From positions 1 to 5,959 of the forward strand of contig JAGQKQ010000113.1 in the NCBI GenBank assembly GCA_020430005.1: DNA of 5,959 nucleotides, read 5' to 3'. The position numbers and the translations under genes are program-made. Below the pieces are notes generated by a model. It was not told the origin of the DNA. It was given only the letters and a program-made list of their open reading frames with translations, and did no database searches. Origin of the DNA: Candidatus Omnitrophota bacterium (lineage in GTDB: Bacteria; Omnitrophota; Gorgyraeia; Zapsychrales; Zapsychraceae). Of this stretch, positions 5,476 to 5,959 are shown piece by piece (position 1 is the stretch's first letter; every line of letters begins with the position of its first letter).

Positions 5476-5926
5476 TAACAGCCGCGAGGAAAGTCCGAGC
5501 TCCAAAGGGTTATGCACCCGGGTAATGCCGGGCCTTCCTGCAAAATTTGCAGGATGAGGATCTCCGCCACAAATTATGGCGGACCCGCCAATGTATTTTG
5601 GCGGGAGAGCTACAGTGACGATACTTTTTATGTGGTCTGTGCTCTGTGCTCTGTGATCATAGATTTGCCGATCACGGACCACGGGTCACAGATCACTTAG
5701 AGAGGGTGAAACGAGCAATCTCTGCATGGAGCAAGGCCAAATAGGGAAAGAGGATCTTTGATCCGCCTGGCGAACCCGTTCGGCCACTATTTCCGGGTAG
5801 GCCGCAAGAGTATGGCCCTGTTTTAAACAGGATTCAGTAATGGCCATAGTGAGTTGAATAACCATCGAGCAAGAAATCTGTTATCAGATTTCCTGCTTTT
5901 ACAAAACTCGGCTTATGAACAGCTTC
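5443..5926 (+). ncRNA. rnpB: RNase P RNA, bacterial type A, with enlarged P12
   Basis: This is the catalytic RNA of RNase P, which removes 5' leaders from pre-tRNAs. P1 pairs GAAGCTG (5443-5449) with CAGCTTC (5920-5926) and can extend 2 bp outward. P2 is ATGGTT/AACCAT (5456-5461 with 5860-5865) and P3 is a GGCTGTT/AACAGCC hairpin. The conserved core GAGGAAAGTCC (5486-5496) forms P4 with CTCGGCT (5907-5913). P5 is GCTCC/GGAGC, P7 is ATGCA/TGCAT, and P8 is the CCCGG-GTAATG-CCGGG hairpin. Other landmarks are TACAGTGACGA, GGGTGAAAC, GGAGCAAGGCCAAATAGGG and GGGTAGGCC, the last holding the GGT (5796-5798) that pairs with tRNA CCA. A P18-region hairpin and a P19-like helix (5869-5896) are also present. 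At about 484 nt it is roughly 100 nt longer than usual, mainly from P12 and from twin hairpins at 5563-5605. P13 and P14 appear absent. The 5' end overlaps rnhA. I see neither a strong promoter of its own nor a hairpin-plus-T terminator, suggesting processing from a longer transcript. Confidence 0.97.
5632..5696 (+). repeat. Inverted array of 7-nt repeats forming the distal P12 hairpin of rnpB
   Basis: The left arm (5632-5658) is made of TGTG-type heptamers: GTGGTC, TGTGCTC, TGTGCTC, TGTGATC. The right arm (5670-5696) holds the complementary family: GATCACG, GACCACG, GGTCACA, GATCAC. The arms pair over 27 positions with only two mismatches (others Watson-Crick or G-U) around an 11-nt loop. 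This stacks, after one T-T mismatch, on a 7-bp basal helix (5624-5630 with 5698-5704). It looks like a small palindromic repeat family inserted or expanded at P12. No second copy occurs in this window. Confidence 0.85.
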
Positions 5927-5951
5927 TTAGGGAAAGACGGAAGGCTTATGG

Positions 5952-5959
5952 ATGTTTAA
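5952..5959 (+). CDS. Possible start of the next gene (cut by the window end)
   Basis: ATGTTTAA at the window end may begin a new reading frame: GGAAGG (5939-5944) lies 7 nt upstream of the ATG at 5952. The nearby ATG at 5948 meets a stop after three codons and is not a gene. With fewer than three codons visible, no product can be named. Confidence 0.25.

Noticed and set aside
5512..5700. Short open frames on both strands across rnpB
   Set aside because: They run through conserved ribozyme helices and have no ribosome binding sites or protein-like composition.

Overview
The window is a bacterial chromosome segment of moderate to low G+C. It suggests a Gram-negative, probably uncultured lineage: there is a primary sigma factor, Sec-exported and inner-membrane proteins, mostly good Shine-Dalgarno sites and sigma-70 type promoters. 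Nothing fixes the phylum. Omnitrophota or a deltaproteobacterial-type lineage is only a guess from the general look of the proteins. No transposase, phage gene or CRISPR array is visible.

Left part (1-2341, + strand): the 3' portion of the primary sigma factor gene rpoD ends in a strong intrinsic terminator. A two-gene unit follows, encoding a secreted protein of unknown function (906-1703) and a three-helix membrane protein with a pilin-like C-terminal domain (1718-2341).

Centre (2333-3999): a minus-strand gene for a membrane-anchored, beta-rich protein of unknown function overlaps the previous gene tail to tail by 9 bp. Its leader holds the main discovery-type signal here: an extended -10 promoter, a class I cyclic di-GMP (GEMM-I) riboswitch aptamer, an alternative anti-terminator pairing and an intrinsic terminator just before the ribosome binding site. 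The parts predict that cyclic di-GMP turns the gene off. Divergent from it, with its own near-consensus promoter, is a two-receiver response regulator whose second receiver has lost its phosphorylation site.

Right part (4085-5959, + strand): a good promoter precedes a tRNA with anticodon CAU, probably the lysidine-modified tRNA-Ile2. It is followed without an obvious terminator by a coiled-coil/C4 zinc-ribbon protein, an RNase HI and the RNase P RNA (rnpB). The rnhA stop codon lies inside rnpB, so the last ten RNase HI codons are also the 5' end of the ribozyme. The ribozyme is unusual: its P12 arm is enlarged by a 27-bp imperfect hairpin built of 7-nt repeats, and P13 and P14 appear to be missing. 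If this is one transcript, it carries an RNase P substrate (the pre-tRNA) at one end and the RNase P catalytic RNA at the other, with an RNase H between them.
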